A DNA stretch of 64,000 bases from Sporomusa ovata DSM 2662 (GCF_000445445.1 NZ_ASXP01000001.1:728501-792500); one strand, 5' to 3'; positions 39,497 through 49,645 are shown, numbered from the stretch's first letter. A program made the numbers and translations. Notes: a model not told the origin generated them from the sequence alone.

Positions 39497-40786
39497 ATGA
39501 AGGTAACAGCGGAAAGAATAGACAATCATAAAACGATGCTCAATTTAGAAATACCCCAAACTGAGGTAGCCAAGGCGTTGGAAAAGGCTTACCGCAAGCT
39601 GGCTAATCAAGTCAACATCCCTGGATTTCGTAAAGGTAAGGCCCCTCGCAAAGTTATAGAAGCGCGTATTGGTAAAGAAGCACTGCTTGATGAGGCATTT
39701 GAAATACTGGCTCCTGAGGCTTTTGCCAAAGCGCTTAAAGAGCAGGACATTGACCCGGTTGGCCGTCCAGAGATCGAAGTTGTAACATTGGCAGAAGATC
39801 AACCGTTAGTATTTAAAGCTACTGTCGTAAAAATGCCTGAAGTTACTTTAGGACAATATAAAGAACTTGCTGTAGAAAAGACTATTGCTGAAATCACTGA
39901 CGCAGAGGTGGATTCCGAGCTTGAAAAAACTCGTAACCGCAATGCCAAAATGGTAGTTATTGAAGATGCTGAACTTAAGCAGGGTGATTTAGCTATTATA
40001 GACTTTAAAGGTTTTGTCGACGGCGTTGCCTTTGAAGGAGGCGAAGGTAAGAGTTATCCGCTGGAAATTGGTTCAGGCAGCTTTATCCCTGGTTTCGAAG
40101 ACCAATTGATCGGGGCTAAGTCCGGTGAAGAGAAGGAAGTAAACGTTTCTTTCCCTGCAGAGTATTTTGTTGCTGAATTGGCTGGTAAAGCAGCTGTATT
40201 TAATGTTAAGATTAATGATGTAAAGCGTAAGGAAATTCCGGAGCTTGATGATGATTTTGCCAAAGAAACCAGTGAATTTGATACTCTGGCGGAATTAAAA
40301 ACCGATATTAAGAATAAGTTAGAACAGGCTGCTAGTGCCAAAGCCGAACACGATTTCCGTACTGCAGCTATCAAATTGGCAGTTGACAACGCTGAAGTTG
40401 ATGTGCCGGACGTAATGATTGAAAACCAAATTGACAATATGATTCAGGATTTTGACATCAATTTGCAGCAACGTGGTATGAAAATTGATAAATATCTTGA
40501 ATATACTAAAATGGATATGGCAGCTCTGCGTACTAACTACCGCAATTCTGCGCAATACAATGTTAAAACCGATCTGGTTTTAGAAGCTATTGTAAAGGCT
40601 GAAGAATTTACTGCTACGCCTGAGGAAATGCAGCAGGAAATTGAGACCATGGCAGCGAATTATCAGACCACAGCTGAAGAAATTGTTAAGGTAATTCGTG
40701 AGACTAATCGATTCCAGGCTCTCCAGGATTCTGTTCTTCGTAAAAAAGCTGTTGAGTTTATAATCGATAATGTAGCAAAAAAATAA
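39497..40786 (+). CDS. tig: Trigger factor
   Basis: 429 residues with the three trigger-factor parts: an N-terminal ribosome-binding domain with GFRKGKAPRKV (about 43-53, the family signature), a central FKBP-type peptidyl-prolyl isomerase domain (GDLAIIDFKGFVDGVAFEGGEG), and a C-terminal helical chaperone domain. It binds nascent chains at the ribosome exit. AAGGAGG precedes the ATG. It heads the protein quality-control run tig-clpP-clpX-lonB-lon. Confidence 0.95.
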   Translation: MKVTAERIDNHKTMLNLEIPQTEVAKALEKAYRKLANQVNIPGFRKGKAPRKVIEARIGKEALLDEAFEILAPEAFAKALKEQDIDPVGRPEIEVVTLAEDQPLVFKATVVKMPEVTLGQYKELAVEKTIAEITDAEVDSELEKTRNRNAKMVVIEDAELKQGDLAIIDFKGFVDGVAFEGGEGKSYPLEIGSGSFIPGFEDQLIGAKSGEEKEVNVSFPAEYFVAELAGKAAVFNVKINDVKRKEIPELDDDFAKETSEFDTLAELKTDIKNKLEQAASAKAEHDFRTAAIKLAVDNAEVDVPDVMIENQIDNMIQDFDINLQQRGMKIDKYLEYTKMDMAALRTNYRNSAQYNVKTDLVLEAIVKAEEFTATPEEMQQEIETMAANYQTTAEEIVKVIRETNRFQALQDSVLRKKAVEFIIDNVAKK

Positions 40787-40810
40787 ATTTTAGGTTTGAG
40801 GTGATTTGTA

Positions 40811-41416
40811 ATGCCCTATGTACCAATTGTTGTAGAACAGTCTAACCGTGGTGAGCGGGCGTATGATATCTACTCACGACTGTTAAAAGACCGTATTGTA
40901 TTCATTGGTGGTCCTATTGACGATAATGTAGCAAATTTGTTTATTGCGCAGTTGTTGTTCTTGGAGTCTGAAGACCCTGACAAGGATATTCACGTATATA
41001 TTAATAGCCCTGGAGGCGTAGTAACTGCTGCTATGGCAATGTATGATACGATGCAATATGTCAAGCCTGATGTAACTACTACCTGCATGGGGCAGGCAGC
41101 CAGTGCCGGTGCACTGCTGCTTACCGCTGGGGCCAAAGGCAAACGCTATGCACTTCCGAATTCGAGGATTATGATTCATCAACCGCTTGGTGGTGCCCAA
41201 GGGCAAGCTACTGATATTGAAATTCACGCACGGGAGATTATCCGTATGCGGGAACATTTAAACGGGATTCTCGTCCACCATACTGGCCAACCGATGGAAA
41301 AAATCCAAAATGATACCGAAAGGGACTTCTTTATGTCCAGCGAGGAAGCCAAAGTATATGGCCTTATTGATGCTGTCGTGCTACGGGGTGACAGACACAA
41401 GGAGACTCCCAAGTAG
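40811..41416 (+). CDS. clpP: ATP-dependent Clp protease proteolytic subunit
   Basis: 201 residues. Catalytic triad Ser98 (GQAASAGA), His123 (MIHQPLGG) and Asp172. Length and motifs are standard. It forms the tetradecameric protease chamber used with ClpX, encoded 12 nt downstream. Confidence 0.96.
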   Translation: MPYVPIVVEQSNRGERAYDIYSRLLKDRIVFIGGPIDDNVANLFIAQLLFLESEDPDKDIHVYINSPGGVVTAAMAMYDTMQYVKPDVTTTCMGQAASAGALLLTAGAKGKRYALPNSRIMIHQPLGGAQGQATDIEIHAREIIRMREHLNGILVHHTGQPMEKIQNDTERDFFMSSEEAKVYGLIDAVVLRGDRHKETPK

Positions 41417-41428
41417 AGAGGTGGTAAT

Positions 41429-42691
41429 ATGTTGAAGTTCGGTGATGACAGGGGTCAACTGAAATGTTCTTTTTGCGGTAAACTGCAAGAGCAAGTGAAA
41501 AAACTTGTTGCGGGTCCGGGAGTATATATATGTGATGAATGCATAGAATTGTGCAATGAAATCATCGAAGAGGAACTGAGTGAGGATATAGATGTCGAAC
41601 TCAGAGATGTTCCCAAGCCTAAAGAGATAAAGGATATTCTTGACCAGTACGTCATTGGCCAGGAGGAAGCTAAAAAATCCCTGGCAGTGGCTGTGTACAA
41701 TCACTATAAGCGGATTAATCTTGGTGCAAAAATGGATGATGTGGAATTGCAAAAGTCTAACATCATCATGCTTGGCCCGACAGGCAGTGGCAAAACGCTG
41801 TTAGCGCAAACCTTAGCTAAAATTCTCAATGTTCCTTTTGCTGTAGCAGATGCTACTTCATTAACAGAAGCCGGATATGTAGGAGAAGATGTAGAAAATA
41901 TTCTTCTAAAACTTATTCAGGCTGCCGATTATGATGTGGAAAAAGCCGAAAAGGGTATTGTCTATATTGATGAAATTGATAAAATTGCGCGCAAGTCGGA
42001 AAATCCTTCAATTACCCGTGATGTTTCTGGTGAAGGTGTGCAGCAGGCTCTCCTTAAAATTCTAGAGGGTACGGTTGCCAGTGTACCGCCGCAAGGCGGG
42101 CGTAAGCATCCACATCAGGAGTTTATTCAGATTGATACCACCAACATTCTTTTTATCTGCGGCGGTGCCTTTGACGGTGTTGATAAAATTATCGGTGCCA
42201 GGACAGGGAAAAAGTCGATGGGCTTTGGTGCTGAGGTCCGTAGCAAGGAGAAAAAACAGGTGGGTGAAATGCTTCGTAGTATTTTACCGGAAGATCTCCT
42301 TAAATTTGGACTTATTCCCGAATTTGTCGGCAGACTACCTGTAATTGTTACGCTTGATGCTCTTGACGAAGATGCACTTGTTCGCATTCTAATCGAACCC
42401 AAGAATGCACTTGTTAAGCAGTATCAGAAGTTCTTGGAAATTGATAATGTGCAGCTTGAATTTAAAGACGAAGCATTAAAAGAAATTGCTGCTGAAGCTT
42501 TAAAACGCAATACCGGTGCTCGTGGTCTTAGAGCGATCATTGAGACCATAATGCGTAATGTTATGTATGATATTCCATCCCGTACTGATATTGCTAAATG
42601 CATTGTTACTAAAGAAGTTATTAGTAACAAAGAAGAACCTGTGCTGGTGGCTGTTGAGCGTAAAAACAAGAAAAAAGAAGAATCTGCTTAA
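41429..42691 (+). CDS. clpX: ATP-dependent Clp protease ATP-binding subunit ClpX
   Basis: 420 residues. The N-terminal zinc-binding domain has Cys13/16/35/38. The AAA+ core has Walker A GPTGSGKT near 115, Walker B VYIDEIDKIA, the IGF-type ClpP-docking loop (MGFGAEV region), and the sensor-2 box TGARGLRAI. It unfolds substrates for ClpP. A terminator at 42692-42715 ends the clpPX unit. Confidence 0.96.
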   Translation: MLKFGDDRGQLKCSFCGKLQEQVKKLVAGPGVYICDECIELCNEIIEEELSEDIDVELRDVPKPKEIKDILDQYVIGQEEAKKSLAVAVYNHYKRINLGAKMDDVELQKSNIIMLGPTGSGKTLLAQTLAKILNVPFAVADATSLTEAGYVGEDVENILLKLIQAADYDVEKAEKGIVYIDEIDKIARKSENPSITRDVSGEGVQQALLKILEGTVASVPPQGGRKHPHQEFIQIDTTNILFICGGAFDGVDKIIGARTGKKSMGFGAEVRSKEKKQVGEMLRSILPEDLLKFGLIPEFVGRLPVIVTLDALDEDALVRILIEPKNALVKQYQKFLEIDNVQLEFKDEALKEIAAEALKRNTGARGLRAIIETIMRNVMYDIPSRTDIAKCIVTKEVISNKEEPVLVAVERKNKKKEESA

Positions 42692-42715
42692 AAGAAGCCG
42701 TAAGGCTTCTTTTTT
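42692..42715 (+). terminator. Terminator of clpPX
   Basis: AAGAAGCC-GTAA-GGCTTCTT with a following T-run. Confidence 0.85.
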
Positions 42716-42829
42716 ATATAACTAACTTGCCGGGTTTTGCCAGGATAAAATAGTGGTCATTGCCAATACTAGACTCATTACAAAGTAAAAGCAGTTATAA
42801 GATTGCCCGGGAAGGAGGTTCGTGGAATT

Positions 42830-44524
42830 TTGGATTATGCTGTCAACATTATCAGTGTGATTCAGTTGTTTTTTGCCGTGGTTATTGGACTCTATTTCTG
42901 GAACCTGTTAAAATCACAACAGGGTAATAAGGTGGCGGTAGAGCGCGAATCCAGAAAAGAAATGGATAAACTGCAAAAAATGCGGGAAATATCCTTAACT
43001 GAGCCATTAGCTGAAAAAACCCGCCCTACTGACTTTTCGGAAATAGTCGGTCAAGAGGAAGGGTTAAAAGCACTTCGTGCAGCTTTGTGTGGTGGTAATC
43101 CACAACATGTTCTCATTTACGGACCACCTGGAGTAGGTAAAACAGCGGCAGCTCGCTTAATACTTAATGAGGCCAGACAAAATGGCTATTCTCCTTTTCA
43201 GCCTGAGGCAAAGTTCATTGAACTTGATGCAACAACAGCCCGTTTTGATGAACGGGGTATTGCCGATCCCCTTATTGGCACAGTACATGATCCTATCTAC
43301 CAAGGGGCGGGTCAAATGGGGATGGCAGGTATTCCGCAGCCAAAAGCAGGGGCAGTAACCAAAGCACATGGTGGAGTGCTGTTTATTGATGAAATTGGGG
43401 AACTTCACCATATCCAAATGAATAAACTATTAAAGGTGTTGGAAGACAGGAAGGTATTTCTGGACAGTTCCTACTATAACAGTGAAGACACCAACATTCC
43501 CCAGCATATTCATGACATATTTCAACATGGTCTGCCGGCAGACTTTCGGCTTATTGGTGCTACCACCCGGACGCCACAGGACATTCCGCCGGCTATACGT
43601 TCACGCTGTGTTGAGATTTTTTTTCGACCGCTTTTGCCTGATGAAATCGCTACCGTGGCTTTAACGGCAGCTAAAAAGGTTAATTATAGTCTTGATGACG
43701 GTGCCTTAGGGGTAATTAAGCGGTATGCAACTAATGGGCGCGAGGCTGTTAATATCATACAAATAGCAGTTGGGATTGTTCAAAGTACGGTCGAACCGAA
43801 ACGAATCATTACCCAAGCTGATGTCGAATGGGTTATCAACTTTGGCCAATATAGTCCACGGCCTGAGAAAAAAATTCCGGTTATCCCCCAGGTAGGTGTA
43901 GTTAACGGTTTGGCGGTCTATGGCGCCAATATAGGTATGCTTATGGAACTGGAAGTAACAGCGGTTCCTAATAATTACGGTACAGGAAAACTTACTGTTA
44001 CTGGTATTGTTGATGAAGAGGAATTTGGCTCACCTGGGCGCACCATGCGGCGAAAAAGTATGGCGAAAGGGTCGCTGGATAATGTACTTACAGTATTAGC
44101 AAAAGAGTGTGGTATTGAGTATCATAACTATGACATACATGTTAATTTCCCAGGCGGTATTCCTGTCGATGGACCGTCGGCTGGTGTGACGGTTGCTACG
44201 GCCATTTATTCGGCTGTAACTAATATACCTATTGATAATACGGTTGCCATGACAGGTGAAATTTCTATTCGGGGGTTGGTAAAGCCGGTTGGTGGAGTGA
44301 GTGCAAAGGTAGTTGCAGCCAAACAAGCGGGGGCCAAGCGGATTATCATTCCTAGTGAAAATTGGCAGGATTTGTATAAGAATATGGATGTCGAAGTCAT
44401 TCCTGTTGAAACACTGCAAGAAGTGCTGAAATATGCTATGGTAAAAACCAGTGAACCTGTAAGGCTGGATGTAGGGCCGGCTATGCCCAAGGTTTTGGCA
44501 GCAGCTGGTGCTGAGAAGGTGTAA
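42830..44524 (+). CDS. lonB: ATP-dependent protease LonB
   Basis: About 564 residues. An N-terminal membrane-type helix (IISVIQLFFAVVIGLYFWNLL) replaces the Lon N-domain, followed by AAA+ motifs (GPPGVGKT, VLFIDEIGEL) and a Lon-type serine protease domain (GGIPVDGPSAGVTVA, then GGVSAKVVAAKQAG with the catalytic Lys). This matches the LonB of spore-formers such as Bacillus. Start TTG 42830, 11 nt after AAGGAGG; the open frame begins at 42803 before that site. The spore-former link is an inference. Confidence 0.9.
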   Translation: MDYAVNIISVIQLFFAVVIGLYFWNLLKSQQGNKVAVERESRKEMDKLQKMREISLTEPLAEKTRPTDFSEIVGQEEGLKALRAALCGGNPQHVLIYGPPGVGKTAAARLILNEARQNGYSPFQPEAKFIELDATTARFDERGIADPLIGTVHDPIYQGAGQMGMAGIPQPKAGAVTKAHGGVLFIDEIGELHHIQMNKLLKVLEDRKVFLDSSYYNSEDTNIPQHIHDIFQHGLPADFRLIGATTRTPQDIPPAIRSRCVEIFFRPLLPDEIATVALTAAKKVNYSLDDGALGVIKRYATNGREAVNIIQIAVGIVQSTVEPKRIITQADVEWVINFGQYSPRPEKKIPVIPQVGVVNGLAVYGANIGMLMELEVTAVPNNYGTGKLTVTGIVDEEEFGSPGRTMRRKSMAKGSLDNVLTVLAKECGIEYHNYDIHVNFPGGIPVDGPSAGVTVATAIYSAVTNIPIDNTVAMTGEISIRGLVKPVGGVSAKVVAAKQAGAKRIIIPSENWQDLYKNMDVEVIPVETLQEVLKYAMVKTSEPVRLDVGPAMPKVLAAAGAEKV

Positions 44525-44531
44525 ACTATTT

Positions 44532-44558
44532 AGCCGGGTAATTAAACCCGGCTGTTTT
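44532..44558 (+). terminator. Terminator of lonB
   Basis: AGCCGGGT-AATTAA-ACCCGGCT followed by GTTTTA. Confidence 0.75.
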
Positions 44559-44669
44559 ATTGGAGAATAAAAGGATTTTTTAGCAGGCACTTAGAATATT
44601 TTATATAACGGTGTTGAAACTACTGTTAATCGACTTAAATAACTGCAGGGTTACCGAAGGGAGGAAGCA

Positions 44670-46988
44670 ATGTTGGAAGAAAAAAGGCGTACAATACCAC
44701 TCTTACCGCTGAGGGGCATTTTAGTTTTTCCATATATGATTATTCATCTGGATGTAGGCCGGGAAAAATCCATCAGTGCTTTAGAAGAAGCTATGGTGCA
44801 AGACAGGCTGATTATGTTGGCTACACAAAAAGATGCTCAAAATGATACACCTCAACCTGAGGATATCTTTTCTGTGGGCACTGTTGCTGAAATAAAGCAA
44901 CTATTGAAATTACCGGGAGGCACAATACGGGTGCTTGTGGAAGGCCTGTATCGTGGTCAAATCGAGGAGTTTATCAGCTTAGACCCCTATTATCAAGTGC
45001 AAATTCGTGAATTTGTCGAGAGCGAGGCCAAGACGCCTGAAATTGAAGCACTTACCCGTACGGCAATTAATCAATTTGAACAATGGGTAAAATTAAGTAA
45101 AAAAATACCGCCTGAAACACTGGTATCAGTAGTGGTAGTTGAGGAACCAGGCCGTTTGACAGACCTTATTGCCAGTCATTTATCACTGAAAATTGAAGAT
45201 AAGCAAACTTTATTAGAGGCAGTGGGGATTGCTGCACGCCTTGAACGGTTGTGTGAAATTCTCGGACGTGAGATGGAAATTCTTGAACTTGAGAAAAAAA
45301 TTCATGTTCGGGTGCGCAAACAAATGGAGAAAACGCAAAAAGAGTATTATTTGCGGGAACAGCTAAAAGCAATTCAAAAAGAACTGGGTGAAAAAGACGA
45401 ACGCACAGCCGAAGTAGAAGAATACCGGGAACGGGTTAAAGAGAAAAATCTCCCTAAAGAAGTAGAAGAAAAAATCAACAAGGAAATTGATCGTCTGGAA
45501 AAAATGCCGCCGATGGTAGCCGAAAGCGGTGTCATTCGTACCTATCTGGACTGGTTGTTGGCACTTCCGTGGAATAACGAAACAGATGACCGTTTGGATA
45601 TCACTGTTGCTGAAGAGATCCTTAACGAAGATCACTATGGTTTGGAAAAAGTTAAAGAGCGGATTTTAGAATATTTGTCAATCCGGAAACTTACTGATAA
45701 GATGAAAGGCCCTATTCTTTGTCTTGTTGGGCCGCCTGGTGTTGGGAAAACCTCGTTGGCTCGCTCAATTGCCAGGGCTATGGAGCGTAAATTTGTCCGT
45801 ATTTCCTTAGGTGGAGTTCGTGACGAAGCTGAAATCAGAGGTCATCGCCGTACTTATGTCGGTGCATTACCAGGACGCATTATTCAAGGTATGCGTACCG
45901 TGGGCTCGAAGAACCCCGTTTTCCTCATGGATGAGATTGATAAAATGAGCGCTGACTTTCGTGGTGATCCGTCAGCTGCTTTGCTGGAAGTACTTGATCC
46001 TGAACAAAATAACACGTTTAGTGACCATTATATCGAATTACCTTATGATTTATCGCGGGTATTATGGGTAGTAACTGCTAATGGAATGCATAATATTCCA
46101 CGACCGCTATTGGATCGTATGGAAATTATCTCAATTGCCGGCTATACCGAGGAAGAAAAAGCAGAAATTGCCAAACGGTATTTAATTCCCAAGCAAACAA
46201 CAGATCACGGTCTGGCTGACAACCGAATTGCTTTTTCTGAAGGAACCATTCAAAAAATAATTCGGGAGTATACCCGGGAATCCGGGGTGAGAAATCTAGA
46301 ACGCAATATTGCCAAACTATGTCGTAAAGCAGCACGCAAAGTAGTCCAGGACGAAGTACCAGTTATTAAAATTACGGCGCAAAATCTGCACACTTTTCTG
46401 GGAACCCCCAAATATCGTCATGCGCAAGCCGAAGCGAGCAGTCAAATAGGAGTTGCCACCGGTTTAGCCTGGACCGAAGTCGGCGGTGAGGTGCTGCCTG
46501 TTGAGACTTCAACGATGAAGGGGAAAGGAAAATTGCTGCTAACCGGCCAATTGGGCGATGTAATGCAAGAATCAGCGCAGGCAGGTTTTAGCTATATCCG
46601 TTCACGGGCTAAGGAGCTGGGTATCGAAGAAGATTTTCATGAAAATCTGGATATCCATATTCATTTACCGGAAGGCGCTATTCCTAAAGACGGGCCATCA
46701 GCAGGGATAACTATGGCTACTGCCCTTGTATCAGCTCTGACAGGTAAAGCTATTAAAAGCGGGCTCGCTATGACAGGAGAAATAACTCTGCGTGGCCGGG
46801 TATTGCCTGTTGGCGGTATTAAAGAGAAAATACTTGCTGCTCACCGGGCGGGAATAAAACAAGTGATGTTACCTAAAGAAAATAAACGTGATCTGGACGA
46901 ACTGCCTGCAAACATAAAACGTAGTCTTGATTTTGTGTTGGTGGAACATATGGATGAAGTGCTAAAAACAGCCATGGTGACAGAGTAA
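44670..46988 (+). CDS. lon: ATP-dependent protease La (Lon)
   Basis: 772 residues, full length: LAN substrate-binding domain (IPLLPLRGILVFPYMI), coiled-coil region, AAA+ core (GPPGVGKTS, FLMDEIDKM), and the protease domain with catalytic Ser in PKDGPSAG and Lys in GGIKEKILAA. Degrades misfolded and regulatory proteins. GGAGG precedes the ATG. Its stop is followed directly by the engB start. Confidence 0.96.
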   Translation: MLEEKRRTIPLLPLRGILVFPYMIIHLDVGREKSISALEEAMVQDRLIMLATQKDAQNDTPQPEDIFSVGTVAEIKQLLKLPGGTIRVLVEGLYRGQIEEFISLDPYYQVQIREFVESEAKTPEIEALTRTAINQFEQWVKLSKKIPPETLVSVVVVEEPGRLTDLIASHLSLKIEDKQTLLEAVGIAARLERLCEILGREMEILELEKKIHVRVRKQMEKTQKEYYLREQLKAIQKELGEKDERTAEVEEYRERVKEKNLPKEVEEKINKEIDRLEKMPPMVAESGVIRTYLDWLLALPWNNETDDRLDITVAEEILNEDHYGLEKVKERILEYLSIRKLTDKMKGPILCLVGPPGVGKTSLARSIARAMERKFVRISLGGVRDEAEIRGHRRTYVGALPGRIIQGMRTVGSKNPVFLMDEIDKMSADFRGDPSAALLEVLDPEQNNTFSDHYIELPYDLSRVLWVVTANGMHNIPRPLLDRMEIISIAGYTEEEKAEIAKRYLIPKQTTDHGLADNRIAFSEGTIQKIIREYTRESGVRNLERNIAKLCRKAARKVVQDEVPVIKITAQNLHTFLGTPKYRHAQAEASSQIGVATGLAWTEVGGEVLPVETSTMKGKGKLLLTGQLGDVMQESAQAGFSYIRSRAKELGIEEDFHENLDIHIHLPEGAIPKDGPSAGITMATALVSALTGKAIKSGLAMTGEITLRGRVLPVGGIKEKILAAHRAGIKQVMLPKENKRDLDELPANIKRSLDFVLVEHMDEVLKTAMVTE

Positions 46989-47627
46989 ATGTCTGACACT
47001 GCATCTTTTACTATTATCAAAGCCAATTATGTCGCCACTGCTGTTAATTCCAGCCAATATCCGGCGGGAGATTTAACAGAAATTGCCTTTATTGGACGTT
47101 CTAATGTTGGTAAATCTTCATTGATTAATTCATTATGCCGTTATAATGGTTTAGCTCGTACCAGCTGTACACCAGGGAAAACACAGACCATTAATTACTT
47201 TTCCCTTACCGGCAAGCTTCCTGATGAATCCAGGCTGGAATTTATGCTGGTTGATTTACCCGGCTATGGCTATGCGAAAAGAGCCCAGACAGCCCGTGCG
47301 AATTGGTCAAAGTTTATTGAAGAATACTGGCTTACATCACCCCGGCTAAAACTAGTATGCCAATTGATTGATCTTCGCCATCCGCCAATGGAAAGTGACT
47401 GCAATGTTTACCGGTGGTTAGTAGCGCATGGGCTTACTGTTCAGGTAGTAGCTACCAAAGCCGATAAAATTTCTAAAAGCCATATTCTGAAACATAGTCA
47501 GGAAATTTATAAAGGCATTGATATGTTAAATCTCAATCCTGAAGGGCGGGTTCTGCCTTATTCAATAGTAAGTGGTGCAGGCAGAAATGAACTTCTTGAC
47601 GTTATCAAGAATATTTTGCTAAAATAA
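46989..47627 (+). CDS. engB: Ribosome biogenesis GTPase EngB/YsxC
   Basis: 212 residues. G1 GRSNVGKSS, G2/G3 TPGKTQTINYF and DLPGYGYAKR, G4 TKADKISKS. Essential GTPase in assembly of the large ribosomal subunit. The ATG follows the lon stop without a gap, the usual lon-engB arrangement of Firmicutes. A hairpin with T-run follows at 47643-47669. Confidence 0.95.
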   Translation: MSDTASFTIIKANYVATAVNSSQYPAGDLTEIAFIGRSNVGKSSLINSLCRYNGLARTSCTPGKTQTINYFSLTGKLPDESRLEFMLVDLPGYGYAKRAQTARANWSKFIEEYWLTSPRLKLVCQLIDLRHPPMESDCNVYRWLVAHGLTVQVVATKADKISKSHILKHSQEIYKGIDMLNLNPEGRVLPYSIVSGAGRNELLDVIKNILLK

Positions 47628-47642
47628 TAATATTATACGGGG

Positions 47643-47669
47643 GGAACAGTCAGCCGGCTGTTCCTTTTG
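47643..47669 (+). terminator. Terminator of lon-engB
   Basis: GGAACAG and CTGTTCC pair around TCAGCCGG, followed by TTTTG. Confidence 0.65.
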
Positions 47670-47693
47670 TTTCCCTAAGCCAAGGAGGCGTAT

Positions 47694-48143
47694 ATGCTGA
47701 CTAATTTTGACAAAGAGTTACTTAATTTAATTCAAACAAGGTTACCTCTTGAATCACGTCCATTTTTGATAGTGGCCAAGTTGCTGGAAGTTGATGAGAA
47801 CACTGTGATTGAACGATTGTCCTGGCTCAAAGACCATGGTTATATCAGACGATTTGGTGCTTTTTTTGACTCGACTTATCTGGGCTATGTCAGTACACTG
47901 GCAGCTGCTAAAGTATATCCGGAACAGATGACTGAAGTTGCCCAGGCGATTAATGCCTATGCTGGGGTTACACATAATTATGAACGGGACGGAGAGTACA
48001 ACCTTTGGTTTACACTTCTCTCAGCAAATCAATTGGAACAGGATCAGATATTGGCTGCTATTGGCAGTTTGCCTGGGGTAGAGGCGCTTATTAGCTTGCC
48101 TGCCATTGAAAAGTATAAAGTGAGCGTCGCGTTCAATCTATAA
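47694..48143 (+). CDS. ahbA: Siroheme decarboxylase subunit AhbA-like (AsnC/Lrp fold)
   Basis: 149 residues: an AsnC-type HTH (ESRPFLIVAKLLEVDENTVIERLSWLKDHGYIRRFG) and a RAM-like domain with THNYERDGEYNLWFTL, the signature of the Ahb/NirDLGH siroheme decarboxylases rather than of true Lrp regulators. With the next gene it converts siroheme to 12,18-didecarboxysiroheme for heme or heme d1 synthesis under anaerobic conditions. No ahbC/ahbD lies in the window. Confidence 0.83.
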   Translation: MLTNFDKELLNLIQTRLPLESRPFLIVAKLLEVDENTVIERLSWLKDHGYIRRFGAFFDSTYLGYVSTLAAAKVYPEQMTEVAQAINAYAGVTHNYERDGEYNLWFTLLSANQLEQDQILAAIGSLPGVEALISLPAIEKYKVSVAFNL

Positions 48144-48172
48144 AATGAGACTTAACATTGGTGAGGTGTTTT

Positions 48173-48658
48173 ATGTTAGATAATCTGGACAAAAGGATTA
48201 TTGCCGTTATGCAGGGGGAGTTTCCCCTGATCGCTGAGCCATACAAAGAGCTGGCTCGGCGTATTGGGATTACGGAACACCAACTTTTGGAGAAATTAAC
48301 AGAATACCGTAAAACGGGAAAATTGCGCAAAATGGGGGTTGTATTACGTCACCGGGAGGTCGGGTATGCCGCTAATGCACTTTGTGCATGGCTGGTACCT
48401 GAAGCAAGGCTTAAAGAGGTGGGGCAGCTCATGGCAGCCTATACAATAGTTACCCATTGTTACTCACGTATTCCCCAACCACAATGGCCTTATAATTTTT
48501 ATACAATGCTTCATGCGCATACAAGGACGGAATGCAAGGCGTTAGCCGCTGAACTGGCCGAGGCAACCGGACTTGAAAACTACCAATTGCTATTTAGTAC
48601 CCGTGAATGGAAAAAAACCAGTATGACTTATTTTCCCGAATATGCTGGAGGAGAGTGA
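48173..48658 (+). CDS. ahbB: Siroheme decarboxylase subunit AhbB-like
   Basis: 161 residues. An HTH part (PYKELARRIGITEHQLLEKLTEYRKTGKLRKMGVVLRHREVGY) and the catalytic-type domain with THCYSRIPQPQWPYNFYTMLHAHT, typical for AhbB. Forms a heterodimer with AhbA. ATG 48173 with GAGGTG upstream; an in-frame GTG at 48158 is not preferred. The gene is 29 nt after ahbA, clearly the same transcript. Confidence 0.83.
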   Translation: MLDNLDKRIIAVMQGEFPLIAEPYKELARRIGITEHQLLEKLTEYRKTGKLRKMGVVLRHREVGYAANALCAWLVPEARLKEVGQLMAAYTIVTHCYSRIPQPQWPYNFYTMLHAHTRTECKALAAELAEATGLENYQLLFSTREWKKTSMTYFPEYAGGE

Positions 48659-48665
48659 CGGAATT

Positions 48666-49574
48666 TTGCCGGAAAAAACTCTCAAAAGCTTTGATGATAT
48701 ACTAAATGCCGTAAAAGATAAAACACCTAGGCGGGTAGTCGTCGCGGCAGCTCAAGACGATGCTGTTCTTGAGACTGTACGTGGAGCACGTGAACAAAAA
48801 ATTGCAGAGTTTACCTTGATAGGTGATATTGACAAAATAAAAACCACTGCACATCGGCTTAGTGTTAATCTAGATGGGGTTACCATAATTCATGAACCTG
48901 ATAACCGTAGAGCTGCATACCGGGCAGCAGCCTTGGTGTCTAGTGGCCAAGGGGATGTCCTGATGAAGGGACTAATTACTACAGCCGACTTGCTGCGCGC
49001 GGTACTTGATAAAGAAGTAGGCTTACGGACCGGGCGGGTACTAAGCCACATTGCTGTGTATGAATTACCTGGTTTTCAGCGGTTGTTGATGATTACCGAC
49101 GGCGGCATGAATATTGCCCCTGCATTACAAGAAAAAGCAGATATTATCCAAAATAGTGTACAGCTGGCTAACGTATTAGGAATTAGTCCAGCCAAAGTAG
49201 CCATTTTGGCTGCGGTTGAGGTGGTTAATCCAGATATGCCGGCAACCCTGGATGCTGCCGCCTTGACAAAAATGGCCGACCGCGGTCAAATTAGAGGCGC
49301 TGTTGTTGATGGCCCGTTAGCATTTGATAATGCCGTTAGCTTGGAGGCGGCCAGTCATAAAGGAATTATCAGTCCAGTTGCTGGATTTGCTGATATTTTA
49401 GTTACCCCTGATATTGAAGCAGGTAATATTCTGGGAAAATCGTTGGTGTATGCTGCCAAAGGCAAGATGGCGGGCTTGATATTAGGTGCCGCTAAACCAG
49501 TGGTAGTAACATCGCGGGCTGATACCTATGAAGCAAAACTTATGTCGATTGCGTTAGGAGTGTTACTTTCTTAA
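48666..49574 (+). CDS. ptb: Phosphate butyryltransferase / phosphate acyltransferase
   Basis: About 302 residues of the Pta/Ptb family: VVVAAAQDDAVLETVRGAREQ, DVLMKGLITTADLLRAVLDKE, HIAVYELPGF, and MITDGGMNIAP. It transfers an acyl group between CoA and phosphate; butyryl, isobutyryl or isovaleryl are candidates. The 2-oxoacid oxidoreductase downstream would supply such acyl-CoA from 2-oxo acids, allowing ATP formation with a kinase that is not in the window. Start uncertain: TTG 48666 gives MPEKTLKSFDDIL after GGAGGAG; ATG 48642 overlaps ahbB. Confidence 0.85.
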   Translation: MPEKTLKSFDDILNAVKDKTPRRVVVAAAQDDAVLETVRGAREQKIAEFTLIGDIDKIKTTAHRLSVNLDGVTIIHEPDNRRAAYRAAALVSSGQGDVLMKGLITTADLLRAVLDKEVGLRTGRVLSHIAVYELPGFQRLLMITDGGMNIAPALQEKADIIQNSVQLANVLGISPAKVAILAAVEVVNPDMPATLDAAALTKMADRGQIRGAVVDGPLAFDNAVSLEAASHKGIISPVAGFADILVTPDIEAGNILGKSLVYAAKGKMAGLILGAAKPVVVTSRADTYEAKLMSIALGVLLS

Positions 49575-49610
49575 CAGTTGCAGATATATAAATTTATAGT
49601 ATATCGTATG

Positions 49611-49645
49611 ATAGGAAGGTAGGGAAAATAGCCCTACCTTCCTAT
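49611..49645 (+). terminator. Hairpin after ptb
   Basis: ATAGGAAGGTAGGG (49611-49624) pairs exactly with CCCTACCTTCCTAT (49632-49645). The following T content is weak. Confidence 0.6.
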